Source of the DNA: Lagopus muta
Lineage: Eukaryota > Chordata > Aves > Galliformes > Phasianidae
Reading direction: 5' to 3'
Assembly: GCF_023343835.1 (NCBI RefSeq)
Contig: NC_064440.1
Location: 35,781,537 to 35,845,536 of the forward strand
DNA length: 64,000 nt
The position numbers and the translations under genes are program-made. This document shows, one piece after another, positions 63,101 to 64,000 of the stretch (position 1 is its first letter; every line of letters starts with the position of its first letter). The notes below the pieces were generated by a model. The model was not told the DNA's origin, searched no databases, and worked only from the letters and a program-made list of their open reading frames with translations.

Positions 63101-64000
63101 CAAAGATGGCTTCTCCAGGTTCATCTCTGCTTTATACCTTCAGAAATACTTTGGCATACTAAATAAAAGCACCACCCAAAGACACCTGCCACAACAACGT
63201 CTGTAACCACAAAACCACATCTGCTTGCCAGAACTAATTCACTGCTCAGCAGGAAGCATTTACAAGCACCTATTAAGTTCCCTGAGCTTTCTCTCTCCCC
63301 CAGTACAAAAGCACCACTGTTTATTGTTGTCAGGCACTTAACCATATCTTCCCAAAGCATAATGCAGTAACATGGCTACAAAAGTGCACTTTACCTACTC
63401 ATGACATTGCAGCTGTCACCGTGAGCATGCAAGTGACTGCACAGTGCTAACACCACAGGAACACTGGATTTCAGCTCACCATTACAATGGTCCAGAATCC
63501 TATTAGCTAGAGTTCTTCCCATGGCTACACTGCAATCACACGTGCAGCTATGCTATAGCTTCTCCAGAAGCCTCTACATACACCTACTTTGCACACTCTG
63601 TGGCACTGAGGAGCCAGGATGGATACAAACCTGCCTCTTTTCCGAGCAGGAAGTTCTGTTTCCTTTAAAGGCAGCTCACAATAAGGACACACACATTTTT
63701 CAGGCCGCTGGCAGAACCCTGATGGCACACAGGCATCAAGTGATGGCAAGTGACACAATACTCAGTATTAGAAAACCATACCTTGTATACCTAAAAGCAT
63801 TCTCTGGCCTAAAAGGCTTAAAGCCAGCAACATAAAACATCCCAAGCTAAGTTCTCTGCTTATGTATGGAACTTGAGAAATGGCAGATGGACGCTAGCAG
63901 GAAAGAAAAAAGGCTCTCCTGAACACACCTTGGTATCAGCTTCAAATCTGAGATACAGTAACTGCTTGGGGACAACGTGAGTGAGCAGGTGGCATTCCTT
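48095..64000 (-). CDS. C-terminal part of an unidentified multi-exon protein gene (7 exons, 5' end outside window)
   Basis: Minus-strand exons at 63929-64000, 63631-63707, 63395-63529, 60735-60843, 57175-57265, 54370-54410 and 48095-48163. Each internal border has an AG acceptor and a GT donor. Codon phase carries correctly through all six junctions, with two, one or zero bases left over as needed, which is unlikely by chance. The joined product has 197 residues before TGA. It contains a CVCPYC cluster (residues about 29-34), a second Cys/His-rich stretch CSHLHAHGDSC (about 80-90), a Pro/Ile-rich stretch (IPRFIPEITIGG) and an aromatic tail ending WIWLK. There is no membrane segment or signal peptide in this part. 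The Cys/His residues could bind zinc, but that is inference. I do not recognise the family. Introns range from 101 nt to 6.2 kb. The N-terminal part and the promoter are beyond position 64000. Confidence 0.82.
49915..50145 (+). mobile_element. CR1 3' fragment in the last intron of the right-hand gene
   Basis: 'gggtgaggagaaggctgtgc', 'cagtgggcacagccccgagc', 'gctgtggttggactgggtga' and 'gggtcccttccaactcagga'. Inserted antisense to the host gene. Confidence 0.82.
50704..50732 (-). other. Candidate cassette exon in the last intron of the right-hand gene
   Basis: 29 nt with a very good acceptor (CTCTTTTGCCTGTAG) and donor (AGC|GTAAGG). Entered at phase 0 from exon F it reads DHSLYSSCPA, shifts the frame of exon G by one, and ends at an in-frame TGA after about 20 more residues. 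The result is a different C-terminus. It could equally be a decoy exon. Confidence 0.3.
53957..54000. repeat. A-rich (CAAAA)n-like repeat
   Basis: Imperfect CAAAA and CAACAA units. Confidence 0.85.
54370..54410 (-). CDS. Exon F of the right-hand gene (41 nt)
   Basis: Small exon between AATTCAG and GAG|GTGAGT. The base left from exon E plus TT gives Val, followed by AFSNNRQWTLHYE, ending at phase 0. Its fit to both neighbours' phases supports it despite its size. Confidence 0.78.
54508..54570 (+). mobile_element. CR1 3' fragment
   Basis: 'ttggaactagatgatcttta', aggtcccatccaccccattc and 'tgtgaccctga'. Confidence 0.75.
57175..57265 (-). CDS. Exon E of the right-hand gene
   Basis: 91 nt encoding 30 residues, beginning AAAYGQEFGVEGLLLFTYIS, plus one base. 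The donor AAG|GTAAGT is near-consensus. The acceptor (AATGAG) sits behind an AT-rich rather than pyrimidine-rich tract, so this border is the weakest of the model. An in-frame TAA three codons upstream excludes a longer exon. Confidence 0.75.
60735..60843 (-). CDS. Exon D of the right-hand gene
   Basis: 109 nt with strong signals: the acceptor CCCCTCAG follows a T/C-rich tract, and the donor is TCG|GTGAGT. One open frame gives 36 residues, including LDPVAIPRFIPEITIGG and YDKIYYEFRS. The other two frames contain stops. It ends at phase 0. This is the most clearly coding exon of the set by codon pattern. Confidence 0.85.
63395..63529 (-). CDS. Exon C of the right-hand gene
   Basis: 135 nt. The acceptor is TTGCAG|TGTAGCC and the donor GAGTAG|GTAAAG. 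Only one frame is open. It encodes a helical-looking segment starting VAMGRTLANRILDHCNGELK and containing CSHLHAHGDSC. It is separated from exon B by an intron of only 101 nt. The two leftover bases (AG) plus the first base of exon D make Ser. Confidence 0.8.
63631..63707 (-). CDS. Exon B of the right-hand gene, with CVCPYC cluster
   Basis: 77 nt. The acceptor follows a pyrimidine-rich stretch and ends CCAG. The donor is GCAG|GTTTGT. It encodes RPEKCVCPYCELPLKETELP and five more residues, then leaves two bases (AG) that exon C completes to Ser. An alternative acceptor 9 nt upstream (ATCAG) would break the frame with exon A. The Cys spacing C-x-C-x-x-C resembles part of a metal site, but no named zinc finger can be assigned. 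Confidence 0.75.
63929..64000 (-). CDS. Exon A (cut by window end) of the right-hand gene
   Basis: 24 codons, open in the frame that ends phase 0 at an AAG|GTGTGT donor (intron starts at 63928). The peptide begins KECHLLTHVVPKQLLYLRFE. The upstream border is beyond the window, so the true exon may be longer. It joins in frame to exon B. Confidence 0.65.

Larger units (their letters stand above)
54411..63394 (-). other. Introns between exons F and C of the right-hand gene
   Basis: Apart from exons E and D, these stretches show no supported exon. They contain a CR1 end (54508-54570) and a purine-rich region near 55780-55890 (runs of AAGAAAAAAG). Several splice-like sites near 58.0, 59.1, 61.1, 61.2 and 61.7 kb do not fit the reading phase. 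Confidence 0.5.

Overview
This is vertebrate nuclear DNA, and almost certainly avian (galliform-like). The main evidence is about twenty CR1 retrotransposon fragments. Most carry the typical bird 3' end, in which a 'ttggactagatgatctt...gaggtcttttccaacc' core is followed by 'attctatgattctatga'-type ends. There is no bacterial-style gene packing, no viral genome and no CRISPR array. Coding sequence is sparse and split into short exons, and most of the window is intron or intergenic sequence. Long open frames in the GC-rich parts are chance frames.

Right part (about 47.7-64 kb, minus strand): the 3' half of a protein-coding gene, rebuilt from splice signals. Seven exons (63929-64000, 63631-63707, 63395-63529, 60735-60843, 57175-57265, 54370-54410, 48095-48163) join with matching reading phase at every junction. 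They give a 197-residue C-terminal segment with a Cys-rich patch, and the stop codon is at 48095-48097. I do not recognise the protein. A spliceable 29-nt cassette at 50704-50732 in the last intron would replace its C-terminus.

Middle (about 38.9-39.75 kb): an unmethylated-looking CpG-rich block, the only one in the window and probably a promoter. No annotatable transcript is attached to it on direct evidence. It could be the start of the left-hand candidate gene on the minus strand.

Left part (1-20 kb): a weaker candidate gene on the minus strand. Exons at 13942-13973, 6091-6147 and 1-118 share one open frame across both junctions, with an upstream possible 5' UTR exon at 19237-19264. The 3' end lies outside the window. 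This model needs RNA evidence.

Repeats: CR1 copies on both strands, including one about 1.1 kb copy with a decayed reverse-transcriptase segment (29580-30720, minus). Other repeats are a 31-bp minisatellite (20886-21109) with two unit variants, a (CA)n tract, several poly(A)/poly(T) tracts and a few short simple repeats. No tRNA, rRNA or DNA-transposon gene could be supported.
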